From [Clostridium] leptum DSM 753 (GTDB taxonomy: Bacteria; Bacillota; Clostridia; Oscillospirales; Acutalibacteraceae), in NCBI GenBank assembly GCA_000154345.1, contig DS480347.1:186001-250000 (forward strand): a stretch of 64,000 nt of DNA, written 5' to 3'. The translations under genes were made by a program, and so were the position numbers. Shown piece after piece: positions 34,282 through 42,838 of this stretch. Position 1 is the first letter of the stretch. Every line of letters begins with the position of its first letter. The notes under the pieces are model-generated. The model was not told where the DNA came from and did not search any database. It saw only the letters and a list, made by a program, of their open reading frames with translations.

Positions 34282-35112
34282 CTATACCATTCTTTGATTT
34301 TTTGAAGGATCTCTGGAAAAGCTGACGCAAAACTTCTTTGACATTTCATAGATTCTGGAACCGGCCGCCTCATCGATCCTGATCAGTCCGTCAATGGTGT
34401 GTTCGCTGGAAATTATGGTTTTCAGCCGGTTGTTGTACCGGTAATTCAGGATTTCGAACGCGAGGTTCACGTCTCCGACCGTGGGAGGCTTCGGTTTCCC
34501 GGAGAACTCGTCATACTGGGTTTTGAAAAGGTCATCAATGTAAAGGATCTCGCAATTTTTCAGCAGCCAGGCGGATTTCTGATATTCCGGCTCGTTTACG
34601 TTCGCTTTCAATTTCACAGATTCGTCCCGCCACAGCATATAGATCACCTGATTTCCCCGGCTCAAAAGCTCCCCGGCGATAGCCGTGCACAGATGGGTTT
34701 TTCCGATGCCCGGCTGTCCGCCCGCGAAAAACCAGCTGTCTCCTCCTTCCGCGAGAAATGCTTCCGCTTTTCTCCTCATGGCTTCCTGCCAGGGCTTGAA
34801 GCACTGAAAATTATCCAGCCGGTAACGCTCTATCAGCTTCTCAAGCCCGCTCGCTTTCAGCCGCCTGCGGGATTCCCGTGCCTTCAGGCACTCGCACTTC
34901 ATGGCAACCTCACAGCCATCTTGCATAAAGTAAATGACTCCTTTATTGCGGCATTTCCGGCAGTCCTGCCCCTCCAAATCTCCTTCTATCGCGTTCATTC
35001 GGTCGATCTTTCGCTGAAGGTATTCCTCAGAAGTAATCTCCGTGCCTTTGTACCTTTCCCACGCTTTTCTCGCCTCCGGGCTGTTCCTTAGAAGCCCCGC
35101 TAGAAACTCCAT
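34282..35112 (-). CDS. DnaC-like helicase loader ATPase
   Basis: 276 aa from the ATG at 35112 with GGAGGG upstream. A Cys-rich N-terminus (CRKCRNKGVIYFMQDGCEVAMKCEC) precedes an AAA+ domain with Walker A GGQPGIGKTHL and Walker B EILYIDDLFK. It probably loads the host DnaB helicase at the phage origin with the DUF4373 protein. The start overlaps the upstream gene. Confidence 0.88.
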   Translation of the reverse strand: MEFLAGLLRNSPEARKAWERYKGTEITSEEYLQRKIDRMNAIEGDLEGQDCRKCRNKGVIYFMQDGCEVAMKCECLKARESRRRLKASGLEKLIERYRLDNFQCFKPWQEAMRRKAEAFLAEGGDSWFFAGGQPGIGKTHLCTAIAGELLSRGNQVIYMLWRDESVKLKANVNEPEYQKSAWLLKNCEILYIDDLFKTQYDEFSGKPKPPTVGDVNLAFEILNYRYNNRLKTIISSEHTIDGLIRIDEAAGSRIYEMSKKFCVSFSRDPSKNQRMV

Positions 35113-35923
35113 AGCCTTTCCCTCCGTTCTGCTGCGCGCGGGCCAGCCACGCGTGAATAAACCGCTTGATGCCTGCCATTGTTTTTCGCTTTTGCGGGTT
35201 CCCTTGCAGCCACCCCAGCATAAGCTTAAGCTCCTGCTGGACATTCACCAAAGGATACAGCTCTTCCCACTGTTTCACGTCAGCTTCAGGGATCGTAAAA
35301 TTCTTACCGTCTTTTAATGGCAGCCGTACTAAATACTCTTGGCCGTCTCCCGCTTCGGCGGGTGCGGCCTCATTATATTCTTTACTTTTCTTTCCTTTAC
35401 TTTCCTTTACTTTACTTTGTGGATTTCCGGGGGAATTAACCGGGTTCCCGGGGGAATTAATTCCGTTTTTTCCCCCGGAAACTGTAAAAAAGGTAAGCTT
35501 ATTAAGAATACTGGGAGGAACGTCGTTTTTATCTTCCTCATCTAAAAGCCAGTATTCCGCAATCATTTCTATTCCGTCGCGCTTTTCGCATCCGCGAAGG
35601 TAGCGGCGCTGGATACCCGCGCTTGTCAGTGCGCCGAACATCTGGTAAACCCCCTGATCAAACAGGGAACGTGCCAGACACCCTTGCAGCACTTCGCTTA
35701 TGTAAGCAGGACTTTCCTTCAGTTCATCTGCGGCGATCAGGCATTCGTCCTTGTCCCACTTTAGAAAGTATCCATCTCCCTCAAAGGCTCTGCAAAACAC
35801 ATACAGCACGAATACCACACTGGATGCACCAAACTCGGCCCGAAGGAGCTTTACCTTTTTATCCCTCAAAAACCCAACGTCAAGGGGAAAATACTCCAGT
35901 CCTTTTTTGGTTGGGCGTGACAG
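35027..35923 (-). CDS. Phage replisome organiser, DUF4373 N-terminal
   Basis: About 298 aa. The conserved DUF4373 beginning RPTKKGLEYFPLDVGFLRDKK is only included when translation starts upstream of the TTG at 35869. The only candidate spaced properly from GGGAGGG is a CTG at 35923 (ATT and CTT lie closer). The C-terminal half carries a linker (NSPGNPVNSPGNP) and a DnaD-like helical part. It likely binds the phage origin and recruits the loader. Confidence 0.75.
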   Translation of the reverse strand: MSRPTKKGLEYFPLDVGFLRDKKVKLLRAEFGASSVVFVLYVFCRAFEGDGYFLKWDKDECLIAADELKESPAYISEVLQGCLARSLFDQGVYQMFGALTSAGIQRRYLRGCEKRDGIEMIAEYWLLDEEDKNDVPPSILNKLTFFTVSGGKNGINSPGNPVNSPGNPQSKVKESKGKKSKEYNEAAPAEAGDGQEYLVRLPLKDGKNFTIPEADVKQWEELYPLVNVQQELKLMLGWLQGNPQKRKTMAGIKRFIHAWLARAQQNGGKGYGVSSGASKEQPGGEKSVGKVQRHGDYF

Positions 35924-35936
35924 AAGAATCCCTCCC

Positions 35937-36767
35937 TTACTCCGGAATCCTCTCTTGGATTACTTCGCCGGTTTCCGCGTCGACCTCCACGCCTTCGGCT
36001 TCGATAATTTCAGGCGGCACGCTGAACATGTCGTCGGAAAGTTCGGTTTTGATTGTCTCGTCGGAATTCGACGCACGGACAAAATCGGACTTCATGGGGG
36101 CGTATTTCAGCGCTTTCTTTAAAACAGTTTTTTTCGCCATTTCTTCGAAAGCGGTTTTCCAAGGAGAATAATCTCCGCTGTAGGACTGACTGTATTTATT
36201 CGCATGAGCCCGGACATCGTCGACGCTCATGACCTCAAAGCCAAAACCGCCGTCTTTCATTTTGAACGCGGCGTAGAACCACGCAGGTTCTCCTTTGTCG
36301 GTTCCTTTATACGGTACATGCTTCAGTTTTGGCTCCAGACCGAAAGCAAACTCAAACTCATCGTTCTCGTAAACTGTGTGGGCCTGAATTGAACTGATTT
36401 CTCCGGAACGATAGGCGAGATCGATCAAGCCTTTATAGCCGATCTGGAACTGGCATTCCAGCTGTTTTTTCTTTCCATTGTAAAATGGAATAAGATAAGC
36501 CTGGCCCAGAGGAGTGTTAGGCTCAAGCCCCAGCTGAGCCGCCGTCATCATAGCGCCCAAAAAGGAATTAGGCGTGGTTTCTCCCAGCTTTGGATTCGTT
36601 GATAAGGCGGAAAGCGTAATCCGGGTAAACCGCTCTGGGGTCATGACTGAAGGAAGGGCTTTTTTGATTTCTCCTTCCATCTTCTTTATGTAATTCTGCA
36701 TGGTGCTGTCGTGGGGCGCTTTTCTGGCAAGCTCTTGATTCTCCACATTCTTTTGAATAGAAGGCAT
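35937..36767 (-). CDS. recT: RecT family single-strand annealing protein
   Basis: 276 aa. The family features are ITLSALSTNPKLGETTPNSF, AAQLGLEPNTPLGQAYLIPF and ECQFQIGYKGLIDLAYRSGE. It pairs with the YqaJ exonuclease directly upstream for phage recombination. Length is typical. Confidence 0.95.
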   Translation of the reverse strand: MPSIQKNVENQELARKAPHDSTMQNYIKKMEGEIKKALPSVMTPERFTRITLSALSTNPKLGETTPNSFLGAMMTAAQLGLEPNTPLGQAYLIPFYNGKKKQLECQFQIGYKGLIDLAYRSGEISSIQAHTVYENDEFEFAFGLEPKLKHVPYKGTDKGEPAWFYAAFKMKDGGFGFEVMSVDDVRAHANKYSQSYSGDYSPWKTAFEEMAKKTVLKKALKYAPMKSDFVRASNSDETIKTELSDDMFSVPPEIIEAEGVEVDAETGEVIQERIPE

Positions 36768-37684
36768 TAAAATCTCTCCTTAATATCAAATTTTCTAAAA
36801 TACGTTGTACTGTAATATCTTGATAAATCCACATTTGGATAATCTCTGGAAAACGCTTTGGGGTCAAAGCTGCGTTTCGACTGAAATTTCCATGTAACGG
36901 AATAGCTGCCGGCTTGTCCAAGCTCATGAGCCGCGAGATCCTGTTGGAGCATTTGTTTCCTTTGCTCGTTTTCCCGCTCGTACCGCTTGATAATTTCCTT
37001 GGTTTCCAGGTATTCTTTGATAAGCTTCTCCCTGCCGAACAGGTCAACCTGGTTTTCAGAATCAACATTTCCAAATATAGCCGAAATAGCCTTGGAAGTA
37101 GGCTTCAGTCCGTCAACAGGCGGTGGAACGTCCGGAGTTACATAGGTTTCCCAAAACTCTTTTTCGGCCTTCATCAGGGCTTCAATTTCATCTTCGTCCC
37201 GTTCGATTACAAACCAATAGAAACCCTGATTCAGCACCAGTACGGCAAGATACCAGCGCTCCCAGCCCGTGACAGCCATGTAGTGGACGCACTGAGCGTA
37301 ATAGTTTTCGGGAAATTCCCCGTTCTTAAATTTCTTCAGGTTCATGATGCTGGTGGTTTTACATTCCAAGCCTGCTTTTTCTCCGACAACCGAACGGTCA
37401 ATGTTGGCGTGGGCGAAAGGATACTGGGGATTCCTGATAATATCGTTATGCCTTCTGACCTTCTTTCCAGTTGCCTCCGTAAACCTTTCCGCGACATACT
37501 GTTCCAAATCCCGGCCCTGGCGCATAGCTTCGCTGTCCTCTTTTTCCGGCAGCCTGCCGGTCTTGTCCGCCCATACCATGTAGGGAGTGGAATAGCTGTT
37601 CATGCCGACCAGGGCGGCGGCGTCGGAGCCCCCAATGCCTTTCCGGCGCTCCTCAAGCCATTTCTCCCGGTCCATTAGAGCCAT
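36767..37684 (-). CDS. YqaJ viral recombinase / exonuclease
   Basis: 305 aa from the ATG at 37684 with AAGGAG. GIGGSDAAALVGMNSYSTPYMVW, QGRDLEQYVAERF and GLECKTTSI give the YqaJ nuclease metal core (D/E-x-K). It trims dsDNA ends for RecT. Confidence 0.92.
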   Translation of the reverse strand: MALMDREKWLEERRKGIGGSDAAALVGMNSYSTPYMVWADKTGRLPEKEDSEAMRQGRDLEQYVAERFTEATGKKVRRHNDIIRNPQYPFAHANIDRSVVGEKAGLECKTTSIMNLKKFKNGEFPENYYAQCVHYMAVTGWERWYLAVLVLNQGFYWFVIERDEDEIEALMKAEKEFWETYVTPDVPPPVDGLKPTSKAISAIFGNVDSENQVDLFGREKLIKEYLETKEIIKRYERENEQRKQMLQQDLAAHELGQAGSYSVTWKFQSKRSFDPKAFSRDYPNVDLSRYYSTTYFRKFDIKERF

Positions 37685-37887
37685 TCTGTTTTTTCTCCTT
37701 CCTCTTGATACACAGGGCACCAGTCCGAGAAATACCATTCCACCAGCATTGCGGAAAATTCCTGATCAAGCGGCTTGTCACGAACACGGGTGATTCCACA
37801 CCGCTCCATGGCGTATTCAAGCGCTTCGGTTTTAGGAACCCGATTTCTTTCCCGATCAAAACTTTCATAATACATTACATCGTCCAT
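37675..37887 (-). CDS. Small phage protein of unknown function
   Basis: 70 aa after AGGAGG. MDDVMYYESFDRERNRVPKT shows no known family. It overlaps the YqaJ start by 10 nt. Confidence 0.6.
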   Translation of the reverse strand: MDDVMYYESFDRERNRVPKTEALEYAMERCGITRVRDKPLDQEFSAMLVEWYFSDWCPVYQEEGEKTEWL

Positions 37888-37920
37888 TTGACAAACCTCC
37901 TGTTTTGGTTTAATATGTGA

Positions 37921-38121
37921 TTAGGATATTTTATTTTGCCGCTCTTCGTGATGCCAGTCGCGAGGGCGGCTTTTCTTTTGTCTGTGCCAGGCCGCACGCC
38001 TGTCGGCGCTTTCCTTGCCGTCTATTTCACAATCGGCCTTTTTTATTTCTATGTATTCCTTTGGCGTGATCGTGAAGTAAAATGGAATGTTCCGGCCTCT
38101 CTGCCTTTTGACTATCTCCAA
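37921..38121 (-). CDS. Small basic phage protein
   Basis: 66 aa from a TTG with GGGAGG upstream. MEIVKRQRGRNIPFYFTITP leads into a Lys/Arg/His-rich tail (RQKKSRPRDWHHEERQNK). No family recognised; nucleic-acid binding is conceivable. Confidence 0.5.
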   Translation of the reverse strand: MEIVKRQRGRNIPFYFTITPKEYIEIKKADCEIDGKESADRRAAWHRQKKSRPRDWHHEERQNKIS

Positions 38122-38363
38122 CCTTTTGACCTCCCTGGTAGATGATCTTTTTTAAACTGCTTGTAGACCTGTTCTGAACGCTGATCCCTGGCTGTTTGGT
38201 AGCCTCTGCGTTTTACTTGTTCTGTTTGGGTAAAAGCTTCTTTCCTGGCTCTCCAAGCGGTGAAAAGTTCGCATTGGCCTATTCTGTGGCAAAACGGCGT
38301 TCGTTTCGTACAACCAAAGCACGGAGAGGTCTCAGTGAATTTGCTGATAATGACCTGCTGCAT
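38112..38363 (-). CDS. Cys-rich phage early protein
   Basis: 83 aa. TSPCFGCTKRTPFCHRIGQC holds C-x2-C...C-x6-C, followed by a basic helix. A small zinc module typical of phage early regions. Confidence 0.6.
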   Translation of the reverse strand: MQQVIISKFTETSPCFGCTKRTPFCHRIGQCELFTAWRARKEAFTQTEQVKRRGYQTARDQRSEQVYKQFKKDHLPGRSKGWR

Positions 38364-38493
38364 ACTGGCTCCTTTTCTTCTTTAAAGCGTTCCTCAGCTT
38401 CCGATTTCGGTGCCGCTCGCCAATATATGCCGCTGTGAATACGGCGCTCCATACCGCCAGAACGATAAACGCCACTGTCATTTCTGCGTTCAA
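38332..38493 (-). CDS. Small single-pass membrane phage protein
   Basis: 53 aa from a TTG 8 nt after AGGAGG. MNAEMTVAFIVLAVWSAVFT is a membrane helix followed by a basic tail (ERHRNRKLRNALKKKRSQ). It overlaps the stop of the Xis-like gene (TTGA) and the start of the next gene. Confidence 0.55.
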   Translation of the reverse strand: MNAEMTVAFIVLAVWSAVFTAAYIGERHRNRKLRNALKKKRSQYAAGHYQQIH

Positions 38494-38717
38494 ATGCTTG
38501 TCCTCCTTTCAATTTCCTGTAAAAATTTATCTCTGGGTATAAACCATTCTCTTTCAATTTTGAATCCAGGTATAATTCCTTCAGATAGCCAGCGTTTAAT
38601 TGTAGCTTCCGATTTGCGTAAATAAACAGATACATCGTTTACTGTTAAATTTGGATACATCGGTAATTCCATTTTTCCAGGTGTCCATTTTGGCGCATAA
38701 CATAAAGCTTTCCGCAT
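38490..38717 (-). CDS. Excisionase-like helix-turn-helix protein
   Basis: 75 aa. LTVNDVSVYLRKSEATIKRW, then SEGIIPGFKIEREWFIPRDK form a MerR/Xis-type winged helix. First gene of the leftward early operon, consistent with an excisionase or early regulator. Confidence 0.72.
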   Translation of the reverse strand: MRKALCYAPKWTPGKMELPMYPNLTVNDVSVYLRKSEATIKRWLSEGIIPGFKIEREWFIPRDKFLQEIERRTSI

Positions 38718-38767
38718 ATTGATTTTCTCCTTTCCGCCGCCTGAGTGCGGCTATTGTTTTGGCTTGA

Positions 38768-38796
38768 TTGCCTGTCCTCCCAACGAGTGGTAAAAT
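38768..38796 (+). promoter_or_regulatory. Promoter of the rightward moron gene
   Basis: TTGCCT (38768-38773), 17-nt spacer, TAAAAT (38791-38796), with a strong GGGAGGAGGTG ribosome site following. Confidence 0.55.
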
Positions 38797-38820
38797 GTCA
38801 ATAGGGAGGAGGTGAACAGC

Positions 38821-39507
38821 ATGATTAAAAATAATGAATCATTTGACAATTTAATAAACTATTTTGATTCTGAACAATACAAGCAATTGATGAAAGGGTT
38901 TATCTCGGTTTCAGAAACAGCGGAATCATTGTTAGATAAATTTAGTTTCAATATTTTAGATTCCATGACATCTGCATTAATAAACATTTCAAAAAGTTTT
39001 GAACAGAGACAATCAAAAATACTTTTTGATTGTTTAGAGGTCCTTAAAAATGTTCCACTAGATTCATTAGATTGGAATTCATCAAGCAACCGTGAAGTTC
39101 AGTTAGATGACAAAAGTGTTGAGAGAGTGTCCAATATCATCGAAACAGCAATTCCTGATGAGGCATCAGAAAAACAATCACTGGAAAACTTTTTGAAAAC
39201 CCACGAACACACAATAGGATTCGTGCTTGCATTGATTTCAATTCTGCTGGAACTATACTTTGGCCTTTTTCCTCCATCAAACAATCAATCCGAAAGCTTT
39301 GAAGAAAATAACCAGACCACAGTCCAATATTTAGAAGCAGATTTAAGTTTACAAAAAGAATTATCACTATCAATTCAAGAGCTGACTCAGTTGCTGAAGG
39401 ATCAAAACTATCCGATAGAAGATATTTCCAGTGGTGTTAATGAAGATAAAGACCCTGAACGTCAAGAGAATAATTGCAATATTGACGATGATATTAGTGA
39501 TCCATAA
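38821..39507 (+). CDS. Prophage membrane-anchored moron protein, unknown
   Basis: 228 aa from the ATG at 38821 (AGGAGG upstream). It runs against the surrounding leftward genes, with its own promoter and terminator, and is visibly AT-rich. A long helical N-terminal part precedes one membrane helix at about residues 138-155 (TIGFVLALISILLELYFGLF) and an acidic Gln/Asn-rich tail. No family recognised. An autonomous gene beside the repressor region fits lysogenic conversion or superinfection exclusion. Confidence 0.65.
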   Translation: MIKNNESFDNLINYFDSEQYKQLMKGFISVSETAESLLDKFSFNILDSMTSALINISKSFEQRQSKILFDCLEVLKNVPLDSLDWNSSSNREVQLDDKSVERVSNIIETAIPDEASEKQSLENFLKTHEHTIGFVLALISILLELYFGLFPPSNNQSESFEENNQTTVQYLEADLSLQKELSLSIQELTQLLKDQNYPIEDISSGVNEDKDPERQENNCNIDDDISDP

Positions 39508-39539
39508 GTAATGAACTGATTTTTGTAATGATTCTATTT

Positions 39540-39573
39540 GCTCCTGCTCCGAACCAGCAGGAGCTTTTCTTTT
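39540..39573 (+). terminator. Terminator of the moron gene
   Basis: Perfect stem GCTCCTGCT / AGCAGGAGC with loop CCGAACC and TTTTCTTTT. Confidence 0.88.
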
Positions 39574-39589
39574 GCTTGCCCGCATGTCC

Positions 39590-39799
39590 TCACCCCGCTT
39601 CCTTTTCGTCCTCATAGAACCGTGTCCAGTCGAAGTGCAACGCTTCGGCTATTTTTTTGGCTACGTCCGCATTTAGAGGTTTACCCCGGTTTCCGGTTTC
39701 TATAGAAGCATAATAACTTTGAGAAATCCCAGCCATCTCCGCCACTTTGTAGGTGGATAATTTAGCGTTTTTACGGATCTTTTTAAGCCATACTCGCAT
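39590..39799 (-). CDS. Cro-like HTH regulator
   Basis: 69 aa XRE protein: LSTYKVAEMAGISQSYYASIETG is the HTH. It is transcribed divergently from the CI-like repressor across a shared operator, as Cro is. Confidence 0.88.
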   Translation of the reverse strand: MRVWLKKIRKNAKLSTYKVAEMAGISQSYYASIETGNRGKPLNADVAKKIAEALHFDWTRFYEDEKEAG

Positions 39800-39829
39800 T
39801 GAATCACCTCTTTTATTTCGTTATGTGTT

Positions 39830-39866
39830 AATGATATCATTTCTAATTGTGTTTGTCAACACAATT
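39830..39866. promoter_or_regulatory. CI/Cro operator region with leftward promoter
   Basis: A perfect inverted repeat AATTGTGTT-TGTC-AACACAATT (39845-39866) and a second palindrome AATGATATCATT (39830-39841). Leftward TTGACA (39854-39859), 17-nt spacer and TATCAT (39831-39836) form the cro promoter, so its -35 lies inside the first operator and its -10 inside the second. Confidence 0.82.
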
Positions 39867-39949
39867 TGAAATTATTTTTTTGATTCTTAAAAAATATATT
39901 GATAATGATTTCTTTTTGTGATTATATAAAAGTGAAAGAGGTGAGTGCC

Positions 39950-40573
39950 GTGTTTCGTATTCGTCTAAAAGAACTTAGAGAAAATGCTGGTTTGTCACAA
40001 TATGGATTTGCGGAAAAAATTGGTATATCGCAGTCTACTGTAGGAAATTGGGAAGCTGGATCAAGAGAACCTAATTTTAAGACAATGGAGCGCATAGCAG
40101 ATTTTTTTGGAGTATCTGTCGATTACCTATTGGGCCGGGAAACCGTCGCTGGTGGCCCTCCTGAACCATCTGTTCCAGGCAGCAAATGGATTCCGGTTAT
40201 TGGCACAATCCCCGCAGGAACGCCTGTAGAAGCCATTGAAGACATATTAGATTATGAGGAAATAACGCCTCAAATGGCCTCACAAGGAGAGCATTTCGCA
40301 TTGAAAATTAAAGGCCAGAGTATGGAGCCTAAAATATCTGATGGTGATGTGGTAATTGTCCGAAAACAGGACGATTGTGAAAACGGAGAAATTGCCGTTG
40401 TGCTTGTAAATGGTGATGAAGCGACGGTTAAGCGCATAAAAAAAGGACCCGAAGGCTTGATGTTAATACCAAACAATCCGGCCTACGAGCCAATGTTTTA
40501 TTCTAATGCAGAAATCGAGAGTTTACCGGTTAGTATTATCGGCAAAGTGGTAGAACTTCGGGCGAAATTTTAA
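39950..40573 (+). CDS. CI-like repressor with S24 (LexA-type) peptidase
   Basis: 207 aa from the GTG at 39950 after AGAGGTGAG. HTH at residues 16-35 (SQYGFAEKIGISQSTVGNWE). The self-cleavage module has A89-G90 as scissile bond, S124 (GQSMEP) and K161 (ATVKRI). RecA-stimulated cleavage would induce the prophage after DNA damage. All catalytic residues are present, so it should be inducible. Confidence 0.93.
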   Translation: MFRIRLKELRENAGLSQYGFAEKIGISQSTVGNWEAGSREPNFKTMERIADFFGVSVDYLLGRETVAGGPPEPSVPGSKWIPVIGTIPAGTPVEAIEDILDYEEITPQMASQGEHFALKIKGQSMEPKISDGDVVIVRKQDDCENGEIAVVLVNGDEATVKRIKKGPEGLMLIPNNPAYEPMFYSNAEIESLPVSIIGKVVELRAKF

Positions 40574-40595
40574 AAATATTTAGGGGGTATTGATC

Positions 40596-41249
40596 TTGGG
40601 ATTAAGATTTAGAAAAAGCGTAAAGATTGCTCCTGGTGTAAAACTAAATATTGGTAAAAAGAGTGTAGGAGTTAGTGTCGGCGGTAAGCATGGCGGGGTT
40701 TCATTTAATTCTAAGACTGGAGCTAGAGCCAGAATATCAGCTCCAGGGACAGGTTTATCATATTCAACTAGTTTATCGTCTGGTAAAAAAAGAAATTCAA
40801 AAAAGGTTAATATAAGTTCTAATTCTACATATAAGCCCATAACAAATAAAAAATTGTCTGACTATTCCCCAAAATCACAAAACAGATTTGCTGTCGTTTA
40901 TATTGTATTAGGAATTTTGTGTGCATTAATGGGCGTTGGAGTTGCTTCCATATCTATTTTGTTTGGAGTTATCTTAATATTGTTTGGGGTACTTATAACT
41001 ATATCTGGTATTGCAATATTAAAGAAAAACAAGACGAAGCGTTCCGCTGCTCAAGAAATGCAAGAAATCAATCCGAATCAAGATAACACCGCAAATATGG
41101 TGTATGTCTTTATTACACCAACAGGAAAGAAATATCATAAAGACCCTGGTTGTGCTGGTGAAAAATGTATTAGAGTTGATATAAACGAGGCGAAGTCTAA
41201 AGGCTACACAGCATGTAGTAAATGCGAACACTTTTATTTTTTAAAATAA
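40596..41249 (+). CDS. DUF4236 protein with membrane and Cys-rich C-terminal domain
   Basis: 217 aa from a TTG at 40596, 8 nt after AGGGGG. The N-terminal 55 residues (LRFRKSVKIAPGVKLNIGKKS, then GTGLSYST) are DUF4236. Two membrane helices (about 100-145) follow, then a small H-x5-C...C...C-x2-C domain (KKYHKDPGC, YTACSKCEHFYF). It follows the CI repressor by 22 nt, so it is probably expressed in lysogens. Function unknown. Confidence 0.8.
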   Translation: MGLRFRKSVKIAPGVKLNIGKKSVGVSVGGKHGGVSFNSKTGARARISAPGTGLSYSTSLSSGKKRNSKKVNISSNSTYKPITNKKLSDYSPKSQNRFAVVYIVLGILCALMGVGVASISILFGVILILFGVLITISGIAILKKNKTKRSAAQEMQEINPNQDNTANMVYVFITPTGKKYHKDPGCAGEKCIRVDINEAKSKGYTACSKCEHFYFLK

Positions 41250-41252
41250 AAA

Positions 41253-41290
41253 ATCCCCCGTCTCAATCCGTCTCGGATAAAGCGGGGGTA
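41253..41290 (-). terminator. Terminator of the leftward zinc-ribbon gene
   Basis: Stem CCCCCG / CGGGGG with an A-tract that gives a leftward U-run. It lies between convergent genes. Confidence 0.7.
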
Positions 41291-41323
41291 GCTTAGCGAT
41301 ATTAAACTATTTTAATAGAGGAC

Positions 41324-41566
41324 TTAATCTGCCTTCTGATTTAACGAATTTTTTGTCGTGGGTTGATGATCAGCAAGATATTCCAAAAGATTAAAAACAT
41401 CTCTTGGAACACTTACATCGGTTAAATATTCGCTGCAAGATGGGTTTGTACAATGGTAATGGAAAGATGAATCATGGGATAAATCTATGTTCCCACGTTT
41501 TAAACATTTAGGGCAAATACCAAAAGGAACTATTTTTAGAAATTCAAAACGATCAATGTTTTCCAT
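41324..41566 (-). CDS. Small zinc-ribbon protein
   Basis: 80 aa. CPKC at about 18-21 and C-x4-C at about 39-44 (YHCTNPSCSEYL) form a ribbon. No family recognised. It is encoded against the flanking lysogeny genes. Confidence 0.6.
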   Translation of the reverse strand: MENIDRFEFLKIVPFGICPKCLKRGNIDLSHDSSFHYHCTNPSCSEYLTDVSVPRDVFNLLEYLADHQPTTKNSLNQKAD

Positions 41567-41815
41567 TTTTTAACCTCCGTTTTATAAGTTATATTAATAT
41601 ATAGTAGCCGATTAAAAGAAATATATCAAAAAACATATGTTCTATAATATATAATTATATCTTATGTACTAAATAAATTCAAGAGTATTTTTCTGAAATA
41701 ACCAATTTCTCCAAATGGCGAAATTGGCCGGTTTGATGATTTTTAAAGCAACAAGTCATAAATAAAAAATCCCCCACCGGTTGCAGCCGGAAGGGAGAAT
41801 AAAAGGAGTGAATGG

Positions 41816-42697
41816 GTGATGTCGCCTAAAGAAAATATTCAAAACACTATCCACGCAGATGGAACTGAAATATCTGTTATTTCTTTTACAGACGAAAGAG
41901 AAGATTATATATCTTTAACGGATTTAGCAAAACATAGAAATTCTGAAGAACCCAATATCGTTGTTGGGAATTGGATGCGAAACAGAAGCACCATAGAATT
42001 TCTGGGATTATGGGAAAATTTAAACAATCCAAATTTTAACCCCATCGAATTCGAGGGGTTTAAAAACAAGTCGGGAGGGAATGCATTTACACTCTCTCCT
42101 AAAAAATGGATTGTATCCACAGGTGCAATAGGATTAATTTCAAAGTCTGGTAGATATAGCGGCGGCACATATGCTCATAAAGACATTGCTTTTGAATTTG
42201 CCTCTTGGTTATCTCCAGAATTTAAGCTTTATGTTATTAAGGACTATCAACGACTTAAACAGGACGAAAGTTATAAATTATCTTTAGAATGGAACGTGAA
42301 GCGTATTCTTTCCAAAGCAAATTATAGAATACATACAGATGCCATTAAAGAAAATTTGATTCCTCCGAATTTGACTAAACAGCAGCAAGGTTATATTTAC
42401 GCTGATGAAGCAGATATGATAAATGTTGTTATGTTTGGAAAAACAGCAAGCCAATGGCGAAAAGAAAATCCAGATTTAAAAGGTAATATAAGAGATTATG
42501 CTACCATTGAACAATTATTAGTTTTATCCAATTTAGAAAATATTAACGCGTTATTAGTAAAACAAGGAATCCCACAAAGAAAGCGATTAGAAAAGCTTAG
42601 GCAGATGGCTATTGAACAGCTAACTCAGATTGCCGGAAGTAAAAGCGCGAATACTTTAAATGATTTGCATAATAACTTAAAACTTCCCAATGGTTAA
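41816..42697 (+). CDS. KilA-N domain DNA-binding protein
   Basis: 293 aa. Residues 20-125 show the KilA-N fold: ISLTDLAKHRNSEEPNIVVG, RNRSTIEFLGLWENLNNPNF and GTYAHKDIAFEFASWLSPEF. The C-terminal part (YADEADMINVVMFGKTASQW) resembles a domain common in phage antirepressors. It lies between immunity and integrase genes. Function could be antirepression or transcription control. Confidence 0.87.
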   Translation: MMSPKENIQNTIHADGTEISVISFTDEREDYISLTDLAKHRNSEEPNIVVGNWMRNRSTIEFLGLWENLNNPNFNPIEFEGFKNKSGGNAFTLSPKKWIVSTGAIGLISKSGRYSGGTYAHKDIAFEFASWLSPEFKLYVIKDYQRLKQDESYKLSLEWNVKRILSKANYRIHTDAIKENLIPPNLTKQQQGYIYADEADMINVVMFGKTASQWRKENPDLKGNIRDYATIEQLLVLSNLENINALLVKQGIPQRKRLEKLRQMAIEQLTQIAGSKSANTLNDLHNNLKLPNG

Positions 42698-42748
42698 AAA
42701 CCGCCCGCTTCTGTTAGCGCAGAAACGAGCGGCGAAAATAGAACAGCT

Positions 42749-42802
42749 TACCCAAAGTGGATAATTCCGTCCGAACAACGAAATTATACCACTTTCTGGG
42801 TA
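42749..42802. repeat. Imperfect inverted repeat ahead of the integrase gene
   Basis: TACCCAAAGTGGATAATT is mirrored by AATTATACCACTTTCTGGGTA across a short loop. It ends about 36 bp before the integrase start, where it could form a long mRNA hairpin or a protein-binding dyad. Confidence 0.65.
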
Positions 42803-42838
42803 GGCTTGGCAAGTCTTACTTTGGAGGTGGTTTTTATT

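Noticed and set aside
39370..39615. 81-codon leftward frame with a hydrophobic stretch overlapping the moron 3' end and its terminator
   Set aside because: It runs through a perfect terminator and antisense to a better-supported gene; ribosome site weak.
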